Source: an uncultured Tenacibaculum sp. (lineage in GTDB: Bacteria; Bacteroidota; Bacteroidia; Flavobacteriales; Flavobacteriaceae). From it: DNA of 64,000 bases. Within the stretch, counting starts at the first letter, position 1. Each line of letters opens with the position of its first letter. The position numbers and the translations under genes were made by a program. Location: the NCBI RefSeq assembly GCF_947498805.1, contig NZ_CANMLT010000001.1:496001-560000 (forward strand), in the 5' to 3' direction. The notes under the pieces were generated by a model. That model was given only the letters and a program-made list of their open reading frames with translations. It was not told where the DNA came from and did not search any database. Of the stretch, positions 26,516 to 39,200 are shown one piece after another.

Positions 26516-28597
26516 ATGATGTACAGATTTGTTATGTTCTTTGCGATTGTTTTTACAACGCAAGGGTTATTGTCTCAAAATGCAAAGAAAGTTGCTGAAA
26601 TTAGAGTATTGTCTAGAGTGCAACAGAATAATAAAATATTGTTACGTTGGGCACCAGACACTCCAATAGCATTTAGAAAACTAAATAAATACGGGTATAA
26701 AGTAAAAAGGTATACCATTAGTATAAGCGGTCAAACTTTATCAAAACCTGTAGAAAAGGATTTGGGAGTCTTTAGACCTGCAGCGGCTGAAAAATGGATG
26801 GATATCGTTCAGAAGAATAATAATGCGGCTGTAATGGCACAGGCTATTTTTGGAGATAATTTTGATGTTCAAGGAGTCGGAACATTACAAGGAATTATAA
26901 ACATGTCTCAAGAACAAGAACAACGTTTTACTTGGGGATTATATGTTGCTGATCAGGATTATGAAGTAGCAAAACTAGCAGGTTTAGGCTTTGTAGATTA
27001 TGAAGTAAAGTATTCAGAAAAATACGTATACAAAGTGTATTCAATGGTTCCTGAGAACGAAATGAAAATTAAAGATGGAGGTGTCTTTACAGGACTTCAG
27101 GATTATCAAGAGTTACCAAAACCCTTAGATTTAGGAGCAATATTCGATGATGGTAAGGTAATGTTAAACTGGAATTATGCTATTCATAGCAAAGAGTATA
27201 ACAGCTATTTTATAGAACGTTCTGAAGATGGTAGCAGTTTTACGAGATTGAATAAATTACCGTATACAACCTTAAATAGTGGAGGAAGAGTAGATACTAA
27301 AAGAATCTTTTACACAGATTCTATATCAAATAACAAAACATACTATTATAGAGTAAAAGGTAGAACTCCTTTTGGAGAGATAGGTCCAGCTTCAGAAGCC
27401 ATCTCAGGAAAAGGATTAAAAGTATTAGCCTATGTACCAAAAATCTCATCAAAAAAAATCATAAATGAAAATAAAAGTGTGATTTTGAAATGGGACTTTA
27501 TGGATGAAGGAGTTGAACTTATTAAAGGGTTTGAACTAAATAAAAGTAATAAAGCGAACGGTATTTATAAAACCGTAGTTAAAAATATCTCACCTAATAC
27601 AAGAAAAATACAATATGATGGCTTAGATCCTTCTAATTATTTTACGATTACTGCATTAGGAAAAAACGGAAGTAATAGAATATCGTATCCAGTATTAGTA
27701 CAACCTATTGATTCTGTTCCACCAGTTAAACCAATTGGTTTAGAAGGAAAGGTGGATAGTTTGGGAGTAGTTACTTTAAAATGGACACCTAATACAGAGT
27801 CAGATATGTTAGGATATCGAGTTTTTAGAGGGAATTTTAAAGAAGAGGAATATAGCCAACTAACGGTAAATCCACATAAAGCAACAACTTTCTATGATAG
27901 TATTCCGGTTAAAAATTTAAATGAAAAAATATATTATAAAGTTGTAGCAGTAGATCAACGATTTAATATGTCTGACTATTCAGAAATTTTAACGTTGAAA
28001 AAACCAGATTTTATACCACCAGAACCACCTTCTATTACTTCTTTTAAAGTAAAGAAGGAGAAAGTATATTTGACTTGGGCTAATAGCCAAAGTGATGATG
28101 TAGCTAAGCATGAAGTTTACAGACGTGTAAGAGATAGTATACAATGGAATTTGATTACTTCTTTACCCAAAGATTCTTTAAATATTGAGTATACAGATTG
28201 GCAAGACGCTAATGTAGAAGGAGGTACAAATTACGAATACTTGATTAAAGCAGTAGATGATGATAATTTAAGCTCAATAAATACCAAATCTATTACCATA
28301 GAGGTACCAAGAACTGAGCTATTAAAAGGAATAAAGAACTTTAATACCTATGTAGATAAAACCAACGCTTTTATAGAATTGTTTTGGAAAGTAGTACAAG
28401 AAGATGCTATTGCAGAGGTAATGATTTATAAAGGAGTAAAAGAAGGTAAATTATCATTGTTAAGAAATGTACCGCCAGCTATTAGAAGAATTGTAGATGA
28501 AGATATAAAACCAAACAATGTATATATCTACATTTTAAGACCGGTCTTTGTAGATGGAAGTCTAGGGCAGATTATGAGATTAGAAGTTAAATATTAA
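26516..28597 (+). CDS. Secreted fibronectin type III repeat protein
   Basis: 693 aa from the ATG at 26516, which places the signal peptide (MMYRFVMFFAIVFTTQGLLS) at the start. An ATG at 26495, overlapping the previous stop, would add 7 residues and is the alternative. Four FnIII-like domains fill about 200-600, with VMLNWNY, VTLKWTPNTESDMLGYRVFR and VYLTWANSQSDDVAKHEVYR as B-C strand patterns and YYYRVKG or YYKVVAVD as F strands. The domains are typical of extracellular protein-protein contact. No sorting signal is seen at the end. It follows the 1580-aa protein directly, and the pair probably work together at the cell surface. Confidence 0.88.
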   Translation: MMYRFVMFFAIVFTTQGLLSQNAKKVAEIRVLSRVQQNNKILLRWAPDTPIAFRKLNKYGYKVKRYTISISGQTLSKPVEKDLGVFRPAAAEKWMDIVQKNNNAAVMAQAIFGDNFDVQGVGTLQGIINMSQEQEQRFTWGLYVADQDYEVAKLAGLGFVDYEVKYSEKYVYKVYSMVPENEMKIKDGGVFTGLQDYQELPKPLDLGAIFDDGKVMLNWNYAIHSKEYNSYFIERSEDGSSFTRLNKLPYTTLNSGGRVDTKRIFYTDSISNNKTYYYRVKGRTPFGEIGPASEAISGKGLKVLAYVPKISSKKIINENKSVILKWDFMDEGVELIKGFELNKSNKANGIYKTVVKNISPNTRKIQYDGLDPSNYFTITALGKNGSNRISYPVLVQPIDSVPPVKPIGLEGKVDSLGVVTLKWTPNTESDMLGYRVFRGNFKEEEYSQLTVNPHKATTFYDSIPVKNLNEKIYYKVVAVDQRFNMSDYSEILTLKKPDFIPPEPPSITSFKVKKEKVYLTWANSQSDDVAKHEVYRRVRDSIQWNLITSLPKDSLNIEYTDWQDANVEGGTNYEYLIKAVDDDNLSSINTKSITIEVPRTELLKGIKNFNTYVDKTNAFIELFWKVVQEDAIAEVMIYKGVKEGKLSLLRNVPPAIRRIVDEDIKPNNVYIYILRPVFVDGSLGQIMRLEVKY

Positions 28598-28606
28598 TTG
28601 TTGCGA

Positions 28607-28894
28607 ATGAGAATAAAAATACCCTTCTTATTTTTCTTATTAATATGTTTTTCTGGTTTTTCGCAATCTAAGCTATGTGTATTGTTGAAAAGTACAGAAA
28701 ATGAAACCTCTTTAGATAGTCATTGTCCAATTAAAACTAGGGATTATGAACTTGATAGTATTGCGTATGTAAAAAGCAGACATGGTATTTACACAAACTG
28801 GACTGCAGGGATTAATTTGATCACTAAAAGTTTAGAGAGAGATAAATACCGAGTTAAATTACAAGATAGTAAATGTTGTTTTGCAAAATTATAG
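28607..28894 (+). CDS. Short secreted protein, internally deleted member of SprB-tail family
   Basis: 95 aa from ATG 28607 (a TTG at 28598 is possible). It has a signal peptide (MRIKIPFLFFLLICFSGFSQ), a short middle, and then YTNWTAGINLITKSLERDKY followed by RVKLQDSKCCFAKL. That end aligns with the last 37 residues of the next gene product (NWTNFVGINTTIENLEKNKY, then RIKVQDNKNCFAR). It thus keeps the two ends of the family and lacks about 350 residues between them. It is either a degraded duplicate or a small functional version. The next start is 3 bp after its stop. Confidence 0.75.
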   Translation: MRIKIPFLFFLLICFSGFSQSKLCVLLKSTENETSLDSHCPIKTRDYELDSIAYVKSRHGIYTNWTAGINLITKSLERDKYRVKLQDSKCCFAKL

Positions 28895-28897
28895 CTT

Positions 28898-30226
28898 ATG
28901 AAAAAGAAAATATTAATTCCATTTTTGTTGTTAGCCTATTGCTGTTTTTCTCAAACAGAGTTATATTGGATTTCAAAAGGTCTTGAGATAAGAGACCATA
29001 CTACTGATGGGAACTGCCAAAGAGTTTTAGAAAGAGGAAATATAAGAATCCATACAGATTGGCAATATGCTACAACACCTGTAGATACAGATCCTACAAA
29101 AGAAATACATAATATTAGTGTTAACGGAAGTATTAAGTATGAAAGAGATAATATTTTAGGAGAACAATATCCTTATACAGATATATGTTCGGAAGAAAAA
29201 TGGTTAGCACATTACGAAGAAATGTTATTAAATACTGAAATTACAGAACCTGTTATCTGCTTTACTTGTTTAACGGTTAAGTTTTATGCTATTTCATTGC
29301 CACAATTGGCTATTCCAACAGACAGAAAGTGTGAAAAGGAAGAATTATTTCCTCAGTATGTTGATGGTGTTAATCATAATGTAGCTAGTTTAACTTGGGA
29401 ATATTTAGATCGATCAAATGTATGGTCGGAACTTCCAAGCTATGAAAATCGATATCCTTTAAATGTTAGTTTACTAGATATTTTTGGAGTTGATTGGAGA
29501 GAAGAGTTTGATGGAAATCTTCAACTTAGATTTAAAATATCAAGACCCTATATAGATGAGGTAGTGTATTCCCGTAGCATTTTTACAATACAGCTAACAG
29601 GTTGTTCCCCTGATCTTGCGATAAACCCTCCAGTAGCGACTTCTACACTATGTAGTTACACAAATGATGGAGGATTTATGATGACAGTAGATAGAGATTT
29701 AGATGACAATGAAAAGTTGATTGTTTCTTTATACAAAAAAGACGATACACATCCTGATGGGTTTAGTTTTTACTCTCAAGAAGATACAACAGTATTACAA
29801 GATAATGGAGATAATACTTATAGTTATACTTGGCAAGCCAATTTACCGCCAGATAAATATTATATAAAGCTTCAAACCTTAGTAGGAAACGGAAACATTT
29901 CGGGAACTGACCCTAGCTGGGCAACTTTAAATGAATCCAATACTTTTATGGTTAATCCAGCAGAATATATTGAGTTTGAGATAGTATGGTTAAATGATTC
30001 AAGTTGTTTTTCTGCTGGGAATGGAAGAATGGAATTGGAAGTGAATGGTGGAGAAAGAGGAAGAAGTTACAGATATATTATATACAAAGTTAAAGATGGT
30101 GTAGAAACTGTTTATAGAAATTGGACAAATTTTGTAGGCATCAATACTACTATTGAAAATTTAGAAAAGAATAAGTACAGAATTAAAGTTCAAGACAATA
30201 AAAACTGTTTTGCAAGAAACCCATAA
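28898..30226 (+). CDS. Secreted protein with C-terminal SprB-like tail, paralogue 1
   Basis: 442 aa with a signal peptide (MKKKILIPFLLLAYCCFSQ). The middle contains the family block TNDGGFMMTVDRDLDDNEKL and TYSYTWQANLPPDKYYIKLQ, and the end is a single SprB-like module (SSCFSAGNGRMELEVNGGER, later NKYRIKVQDNKNCFAR). The N-terminal half has several cysteines (CFTCLTVKF). Three more members lie at 50797-54884, and a deleted one precedes it. It sits 5 bp before the giant SprB adhesin, so it may be an accessory subunit of that surface structure (inference). No T9SS sorting signal is evident. Confidence 0.85.
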   Translation: MKKKILIPFLLLAYCCFSQTELYWISKGLEIRDHTTDGNCQRVLERGNIRIHTDWQYATTPVDTDPTKEIHNISVNGSIKYERDNILGEQYPYTDICSEEKWLAHYEEMLLNTEITEPVICFTCLTVKFYAISLPQLAIPTDRKCEKEELFPQYVDGVNHNVASLTWEYLDRSNVWSELPSYENRYPLNVSLLDIFGVDWREEFDGNLQLRFKISRPYIDEVVYSRSIFTIQLTGCSPDLAINPPVATSTLCSYTNDGGFMMTVDRDLDDNEKLIVSLYKKDDTHPDGFSFYSQEDTTVLQDNGDNTYSYTWQANLPPDKYYIKLQTLVGNGNISGTDPSWATLNESNTFMVNPAEYIEFEIVWLNDSSCFSAGNGRMELEVNGGERGRSYRYIIYKVKDGVETVYRNWTNFVGINTTIENLEKNKYRIKVQDNKNCFARNP

Positions 30227-30231
30227 TTCCT

Positions 30232-33200
30232 ATGAAAATGAAATTACTGTTTAAGAATAAATTTCTAATTCTCCTATCATTATTATGGTTAATAGTGCAA
30301 GGGAATGTATATGCTCAGGTAACTGGGCCAATACCAGATACGAGTGATGATAATAACATTTATTATGAGATAGATATTGATGGTCCAACCGCAGATCTTG
30401 GTGTTACGCTTATACAAACTTCTGATGGAGCAATACAATATAACGGTGCTTCAACAGGAAAATTACAAATAAAACCTACTGGAGGTACAGCAAATTATCG
30501 ATATTTTTTATACAAGGATAATGCTAGTTCAGCACTTAGAAGCGGAACGATATCAGCTGGAGGTAGTGTAAATGAGGGAGGTTTGTCTTCGGGTACATAT
30601 CGCGTAGACATTTATGATGCAAAATATACAGGAAGTACTACTGCAAGTGCTTTTGACACTAACAATTGTAATAGTAAAAGAAGTGGGAATGTTACATTAT
30701 CTAACCCACCATTGTTACAAATAAATGCATCTATAAGTTCAATAATTAAATGTAATGGAGAAACTGGAACAATAAAAGCTAATATTAGAGGAGGGGTAAA
30801 TCCAAACAGTGGTAATTATACAGTTGAGTTATTTAAAAATGGAAGTTCAACACCAACAGCTACAAAGTCTTTAGGATTTCATACAAGCACTTATCAAGAG
30901 GTGTTTTTTAGCGGTTTATCAGTTGGAAATTACTCTATAAAAGTACGTGATAAATTTATTAGTAAGACGGCTTCTCAAAATTTACCACAGCCAGCAGCCT
31001 TAAATTTACCTGTTGGAAATATATCTACAACATCAGTAACTTGTTATGGAGACAATAATGGAACTATAACGGTAACTCCTACGGGAGGGACTTCACCATA
31101 TAAGGTGTTTTTAAACGGAAGTGAAATTTCAGGAACGTTTACAACCTCTAAAACCATTTCAGGACGAACCGCAGCAAATAATTATACATTACAAATAGAA
31201 GATAAAAATGGTTGTAAGACTTCGATAGAAACAGGAGTTACAGTAGGAGGTCCTGCAAATCCAATTGCTATTTCTCAGATAGATCATAGAAATACTAGGT
31301 CTGCAAATGGATCAGATGGGTTTGTAGAATTTAGAGTTACAGGAGGAACACCTAGTTACTCTTACACATTTAAAGGAACCGCAAAAACAGGAGTTAATCT
31401 TTCTGGAACCATAACATCAAGTGGAGGTACATTTAAATTTGAAAACTTAAAAGATGATACCTATACATTTACTGTAATTGACAATACAACTGTATGTACA
31501 GAGAATACAACGGCAAAAATAGAAGACCCTGCACCTTTAGTTATCGGTTTAAATAAAACCGATGTTAATTGTTACGGAGGAACTGATGGAGTTCTTACTG
31601 GAAGTGCCGAAGGAGGAGCTAGTAGTATATATCGTTACGAATGGTTTAAAAAGAATGGAGTAACATTCAATTTAATTTCAACTATAACAACCCCAAATAC
31701 ACCACAGATTAATGTTTCTGCAGGGGATTACAAATTAAGAGTTAGTGTTTTGTTGTCTGGAAATCCAGTTGAAAATACTGAAAGAACCATAACTGTAAAT
31801 CAGCCCTCTTTACCATTAAAAATAACAGAGGTTGTGACAAATATTTCATGTAAAGGAGGTAACAATGGACAAATAGCAATAAATGTTACGGGAGGAACAG
31901 CTCCTTATACCTATAAATGGAAAAATTCAAGTGGAACAGAAATAGCAACAACACAAAACTTAACAACAAATGTTATTGCTGGAAATTATACAGTTACAGT
32001 TAAAGATAGTAAGAATTGTATTTTAGAAAAAAGCATTCATGTTGCTGAACCGACAAAAGACCTTACTGTTGAACGTGATTCAGTTCAAAATGCAACAGCA
32101 AATACGGCTGATATTGATGCATTAGGATTAACGCCAGATGGAAGTATTACCGTAAAAGTTACGGGAGGAACTAGTCCATATTCTTATAAATGGTTTAATA
32201 GTTCTGGGACTAATTTGGGAGTTAACAATGCTACAATTTCTAACTTAAAAGGAGGAGACTATACAGTTGAAGTAACAGATGCAAAAGGATGTAAAGAAGA
32301 GTTTGATCAAAAAATAGATGAACCAACAGTTTTAACTATAAATGTAGAAATTCCTTCGGATGGAATATTATTTTGTAATAATGATTCTGACGGGAAAATT
32401 AACGCTACCGTTTCAGGAGGAATAAGCGGATATAGATACCATTGGTTTGAAGTATTGTCTGACAATTCTAAATCATTTCTTGCAGGGAAAACAAATTTAA
32501 CCGTTCAAGGGCTTAGTGCTGGAAAATATGGTATTGAGGTAAAAGATAGAAATGGAAGCGGAATTACAAAATATTCAAGTATAGTAACCTTGGTAAATCC
32601 ACCTAAAGTAATTATTGATGATGCTAAGACGAGTGTTACAAATATAAAATGTAGAGGAGCACAAACAGGAGCAATTTCTTTAGATGTTAGTGGTGGAACA
32701 GGGGCCTTTAAGTTTGCATGGTTTAAAACATCAAACCCAACAAATCCAATAGCTAATACCACTGTACCTAGATTAGAGAATCAATTTGCTGGAGAATATT
32801 TAGTAAAGATTACCGATGATAATAATTGTCCAAATCCGGCAATAGAGCGTACCATTACAATTACAGAGCCAGCAGCAGATTTAACAATAACCTCAGGAAG
32901 TTCGAAAGATGCAAAAACCTTTGGAGTAAGTAATGGAGAAGTTTCAGTAACTGTATCAGGCGGAACAACACCTTACCGATACGAATTACGTGAAAAAGGA
33001 ACTTCAGCAATTTTATCTACATCGAATCCAGCAACAGGCTTAGCAGGTTCAGTATCAGGAATAGTTTATGAGATGACAGTGATTGATGCCAATGGCTGTA
33101 GTACAAAAGCCGAGTATACTGTAAAACAACCAACAGCATTGACCTTGAGTTTATCAGTAACATCAGCAATAGCATGTTATAATGGTCAAGGAACAATAGG

Positions 33201-36200
33201 ATCTACAGTATCAGGCGGATTTTTATCAGGAGGAGCATCATATACATATCAATGGTATAATGTAACTGATTTAACCAAAGTAATAGGAACAGGAACAAGC
33301 CTGACAACCGGATTTGGAACGTATAGATTACGAGTAACAGATTCAAATGGAAATGTAAAGGAAGCTGATGAGACTTTAGTAAATCCATCAGAAGTTGTGG
33401 TTGATGATGCTAAGACGAGTGTTACAAATATAAATTGTAGAGGTGAACAAACAGGAGCAATTGCTTTAGATGTTAGTGGCGGAACAGGAGCCTATAAGTT
33501 TGCATGGTTTAGAACATCAAACCCAACGAATCCAATAGCCAATACGACAGTACCGAGATTAGAGAATCAATTTGCTGGAGAATATTTAGTAAAGATTACC
33601 GATGATAATAATTGTCCTAATCCAGCAATAGAGCGTACCATTACAATTACAGAACCAGCTGCAGATTTAACAATAACCTCAGGAAGTTCTAAAGATGCAA
33701 AAACCTTTGGAGTAAGTAATGGAGAAGTTTCAGTAACTGTATCAGGCGGAACAACACCTTACCGATACGAATTACGAGAAAAAGGAACTTCAGCAATTTT
33801 ATCGACATCAAATCCGGCAACAGGCTTAGCAGGTTCAGTATCAGGAATAGTTTATGAGATGACCGTGATTGATGCTAATGGTTGTAGTACAAAAGCAGAG
33901 TATACTGTAAAGCAACCAACAGCCTTAACTTTAAGTTTATCAGTAACATCAGCAATAGCATGTTATAATGGTCAAGGAACAATTGGATCTACAGTATCAG
34001 GCGGATTTTTATCAGGAGGAGCATCATATACATATCAATGGTATAATGTAACTGATTTAACCAAAGTAATAGGAACAGGAACAAGCTTGACAACCGGATT
34101 TGGAACGTATAGATTACGAGTAACAGATTCAAATGGAAATGTAAAGGAAGCTGATGAGACTTTAGTAAATCCATCAGAAGTTGTGGTTGATGATGCTAAG
34201 ACGAGTGTTACAAATATAAATTGTAGAGGTGAACAAACAGGAGCAATTGCTTTAGATGTTAGTGGCGGAACAGGAGCCTATAAGTTTGCATGGTTTAGAA
34301 CATCAAACCCAACGAATCCAGTAGCCAATACGACAGTACCGAGATTAGAGAATCAATTTGCTGGAGAATATTTAGTAAAGATTACCGATGATAATAATTG
34401 TCCTAATCCAGCAATAGAGCGTACCATTACAATTACAGAACCAGCTGTAGATTTAACAATAACCTCAGGAAGTTCTAAAGATGCAAAAACCTTTGGAGTA
34501 AGTAATGGAGAAGTTTCAGTAACTGTATCAGGCGGAACAACACCTTACCGATACGAATTACGAGAAAAAGGAACTTCAGCAATTTTATCAACATCAAATC
34601 CGGCAACAGGCTTAGCAGGTTCAGTATCAGGAATTGTTTATGAGATGACAGTAATTGATGCCAATGGATGTAGTACAAAAGCAGAGTATACTGTAAAGCA
34701 ACCAACGGCCTTAACCTTGAGTTTATCAATAACATCAGCAATAGCATGTTATAATGGTCAAGGAACAATTGGATCTACAGTATCAGGCGGATTTTTATCA
34801 GGTGGAGCATCATATACATATCAATGGTATAATGTAAGTGATTTAACCAAAGTAGTAGGAACAGGAACAAGTTTAACAACTGGATTTGGAACGTATAGAT
34901 TACGAGTAACAGATTCAAATGGAAATATAAAAGAAGCTGATGAGACTTTAGTAAACCCATTAGAAGTTGTGGTTGATGATGCTAAGACGAGTATTACTCA
35001 TGTAGGATGTCGAGGAGAACAAACAGGAGCAATTTCTTTAGATGTTAGTGGTGGAACAGGATCTTATAAGTTTGCATGGTTTAAGACATCTAATCCAACG
35101 AATCCAATAGCTAATACCACTGTACCTAGATTAGAGAATCAATTTGCTGGAGAATATTTAGTAAAGATTACCGATGATAATAATTGTCCAAATCCGGCAA
35201 TAGAGCGTACCATTACAATTACAGAACCAGCTGCAGATTTAACAATAACCTCAGGAAGTTCTAAAGATGCAAAAACCTTTGGAGTAAGTAATGGAGAAGT
35301 TTCAGTAACTGTATCAGGCGGAACAACACCTTACCGATACGAATTACGAGAAAAAGGAACTACCGCAATTTTATCGACATCAAATCCGGCAACAGGCTTA
35401 GCAGGTTCAGTATCAGGAATTGTTTATGAGATGACAGTGATTGATGCCAATGGGTGTAGTACAAAAGCGGAATATACTGTAAAACAACCAACAGCCTTAA
35501 CTTTAAGCTTATCTGTAACATCAACCATAGCATGTTATAATGGTCAAGGAACAATTGGATCTACAGTATCAGGCGGATTTTTATCAGGTGGAGCATCGTA
35601 TACATATCAATGGTATAATGTAAGTGATTTAACCAAAGTAGTAGGAACAGCAACAAGCTTAACAACAGGATTTGGAACGTATAGATTACGAGTAACAGAT
35701 TCAAATGGAAATGTAAAAGAAGCTGATGAGACTTTAGTAAACCCATCAGAAGTTGTAGTTGATGATGCTAAGATGAGTATTACTCATGTAGGATGTAGAG
35801 GAGAACAAACTGGAGCAATTTCTTTAGATGTTAGTGGCGGAACAGGATCTTATAAGTTTGCATGGTTTAAAACATCAAACCCAACAAACCCAATAGCCAA
35901 TACTACAGTACCTAGATTAGAGAATCAATTTGCTGGAGAATATTTAGTAAAGATTACTGATGATAATAATTGTCCTAATCCAGCAATAGAACGTACCATT
36001 ATAATTACGGAGCCAGCTGCAGATTTAGCAATAACCTCAGGAAGTTCGAAAGATGCAAAAACCTTTGGAGTAAGTAATGGAGAAGTTTCAGTAACTGTAT
36101 CAGGCGGAACAACACCTTACCGATACGAATTACGTGAAAAAGGAACTTCAGCAATTTTATCTACATCGAATCCAGCAACAGGCTTAGCAGGTTCAGTATC

Positions 36201-39200
36201 AGGAATAGTTTATGAGATGACCGTGATTGATGCCAATGGCTGTAGTACAAAAGCGGAATATACTGTAAAACAACCAACAGCCTTAACTTTAAGCTTATCT
36301 GTAACATCAACCATAGCATGTTATAATGGTCAAGGAACAATTGGATCTACAGTATCAGGCGGATTTTTATCAGGTGGAGCATCGTATACATATCAATGGT
36401 ATAATGTAAGTGATTTAACCAAAGTAGTAGGAACAGGAACAAGTTTAACAACAGGATTTGGAACGTATAAATTACGAGTAACAGATTCAAATGGAAATGT
36501 AAAAGAAGCTAATGAGACTTTAGTAAATCCATCAGAAGTTGTAGTTGATGATGCTAAGATGAGTATTACTCATGTAGGATGTAGAGGAGAACAAACTGGA
36601 GCAATTTCTTTAGATGTTAGTGGCGGAACAGGATTTTATAAGTTTGCATGGTTTAAAACATCAAACCCAACAAACCCAATAGCCAATACTACTGTACCTA
36701 GATTAGAGAATCAATTTGCTGGAGAATATTTAGTAAAGATTACTGATGATAATAATTGTCCGAATCCAGCAATAGAACGTACTATTACAATTACGGAGCC
36801 AGCTCAATATGAAATAGCTAATGTGGTTTACAATCAACCTACAGGAGCAGGGAAAAGTGATGGATCAATTTCGTTAGATGTACTAGGAGGAACTGCACCA
36901 TTTGTTTATAAATGGACAGATAGTAATGGAATAGAAAAAAGCACAACAAAAACAATTTCAGGAATACCAGCTGGAGATTATACGTTCACAGTTACCGATG
37001 GGAATGTATGTGTATTATCAGATACTTTTGTATTGGGAGAGCCAAAACCTTTAACTATTTCAGTAAAACAAACAGGTGTAATAAATTGTAATGGAGAAGC
37101 AACAGGAACGTTAGAATTAACAAGTACAGGAGGAGTCGGTGGAAACAATTATACGTGGACAGATGCTACAAGCGGTGCTGTTATAGGAAATTCAGAAATA
37201 GTAGGGAATTTACCAGCAGGTTCATATCAAGTAAAAGTAGTGGATGCCAATGGAAATGAGGCAACAAGTAGTGTATATGAAATCACACAACCTAGCTTAA
37301 TAACAGCAACAAGTTCACATACAAACTTAAGCTGTTTTGAGAGTAATGACGGAAAGATAGCAATCAACATCAATGGCGGCGTAGGTAACTATTCTTATAG
37401 ATTAAGAAAAGATGGTAACGCTTATGGAGCATGGATAACAACGGTTTCAAATTTAGCAATAGACAATTTGATTATCGGAAAGTATGATGTACAAATCAAA
37501 GATGGTAATGATTGTTTGTTAAAAGAAGGAGGAGTAGAAAAGACTTTTACCTTTGATATAACTCAACCAGATGTTTTAAATATTACGGGAGTAGTAACGA
37601 ATGTCTCAGGGTTTGGATTATCAAACGGAGCAATAGATGCTACCGTAATTGGAGGAACCAAAGCGTATACGTTGCAATGGAAAAATGAATCGGGTACAAT
37701 CGTAGCTACAACAGAAGATTTATCAAACGTGGTTAGCGGAGTGTATATATTAGCGGTAACGGATGCTCAAAACTGTACCTTATCTAAAACATTCACCATT
37801 ACCCAGCCAGATTTATTAACTATTTCAGTAAAACAAACAGATGTAATAAACTGTAATGGAGAAGCAACAGGAACATTAGAGTTAACGAGTACAGGAGGAG
37901 CAGGAGGAAATGTATATACTTGGACAAATGCAACAAATGGAGCTGTTATAGGGAATTCAGAAATAATAGGGAATTTACCAGCAGGCTCATATCAAGTAAA
38001 AGTTGTGGATGCCAACGGAAATGAGGCAACAAGTAGTGTATATGAAATTACACAACCTACTTTAATAACAGCAACAAGTTCACATACAAACTTAAGTTGT
38101 TTTGAGAGTAATGATGGAAAGATAGCAATCAACATTAATGGCGGCGTAGGTAACTATTCTTATAGATTAAGAAAAGACAGCAACGCTTATGGAGCATGGG
38201 TAACAACAACTTCAAGTTTAGTGATAGATAACTTGGCTATCGGAAAGTATGATGTACAAATCAAAGATGGTAATGATTGTTTGTTGAAAGAAGGAGGAGT
38301 AGAAAAGACTTTTACCTTTGATGTAACACAACCAGATGTTTTAAATATCACAGGAATAGTAACGAATGTTTCAGGTTTTGGATTATCAAATGGAGCAATA
38401 GATGCTACCGTAATTGGAGGAACCAAAGCGTATACATTAGAATGGAAAAATGAATCAGGTACAATCGTAGCTACAACAGAAGATTTATCAAACGTGGTTA
38501 GCGGAGTGTATACGTTAGTGGTAACGGATGCTCAAAACTGTACCTTATCTAAAACATTCACCATTACCCAGCCAGATCTATTAACTATTTCAGTAAAACA
38601 AACAGATGTAATAAACTGTAATGGAGAAGCAACTGGGACTTTAGAATTAACAAGTACAGGAGGAGCAGGAGGAAATGTATATACATGGACAAATGCAACA
38701 AGTGGAGCTGTTATAGGAAACTCAGAAATAGTAGGGAATTTACCAGCAGGTTCATATCAAGTAAAAGTTGTGGATGCCAATGGAAATGAGGCAACAAGTA
38801 GTGTATATGAAATCACACAACCTACTTTAATAACAGCAACAAGTTCACATACAAACTTAAGTTGTTTTGAGAGTAATGACGGAAAGATAGCAATCAACAT
38901 CAATGGTGGCGTAGGTAACTATTCTTATAGATTAAGAAAAGATAGCAACGCTTACGGAGCTTGGATAACAACAACTTCAAGTTTAGCGATAGATAACTTA
39001 ACTATTGGAAAGTATGATGTACAAATCAAAGATGGTAATGATTGTTTGTTGAAAGAAGGAGGAGTAGAAAAGACTTTTACCTTTGATGTAACACAACCAG
39101 ATGTTTTAAATATTACAGGAGTAGTAACGAATGTTTCAGGGTTTGGATTATCAAACGGAGCAATAGATGCTACCGTAATTGGAGGAACCAAAGCGTATGC

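Noticed and set aside
28607-30226. The 95-aa gene as a frameshifted front half of the 442-aa gene
   Set aside because: Both have their own signal peptides and both end with the family tail, so they are separate genes.
33203-35746. Minus-strand frames of 61 codons recurring at 33203, 33989, 34775 and 35561
   Set aside because: Their 786-bp spacing is simply that of the adhesin repeat; they are antisense shadows of coding sequence, rich in Leu, Phe and Ile with no start context. The 79-codon set at 38187, 38952 and 39717 follows the 765-bp repeat in the same way.
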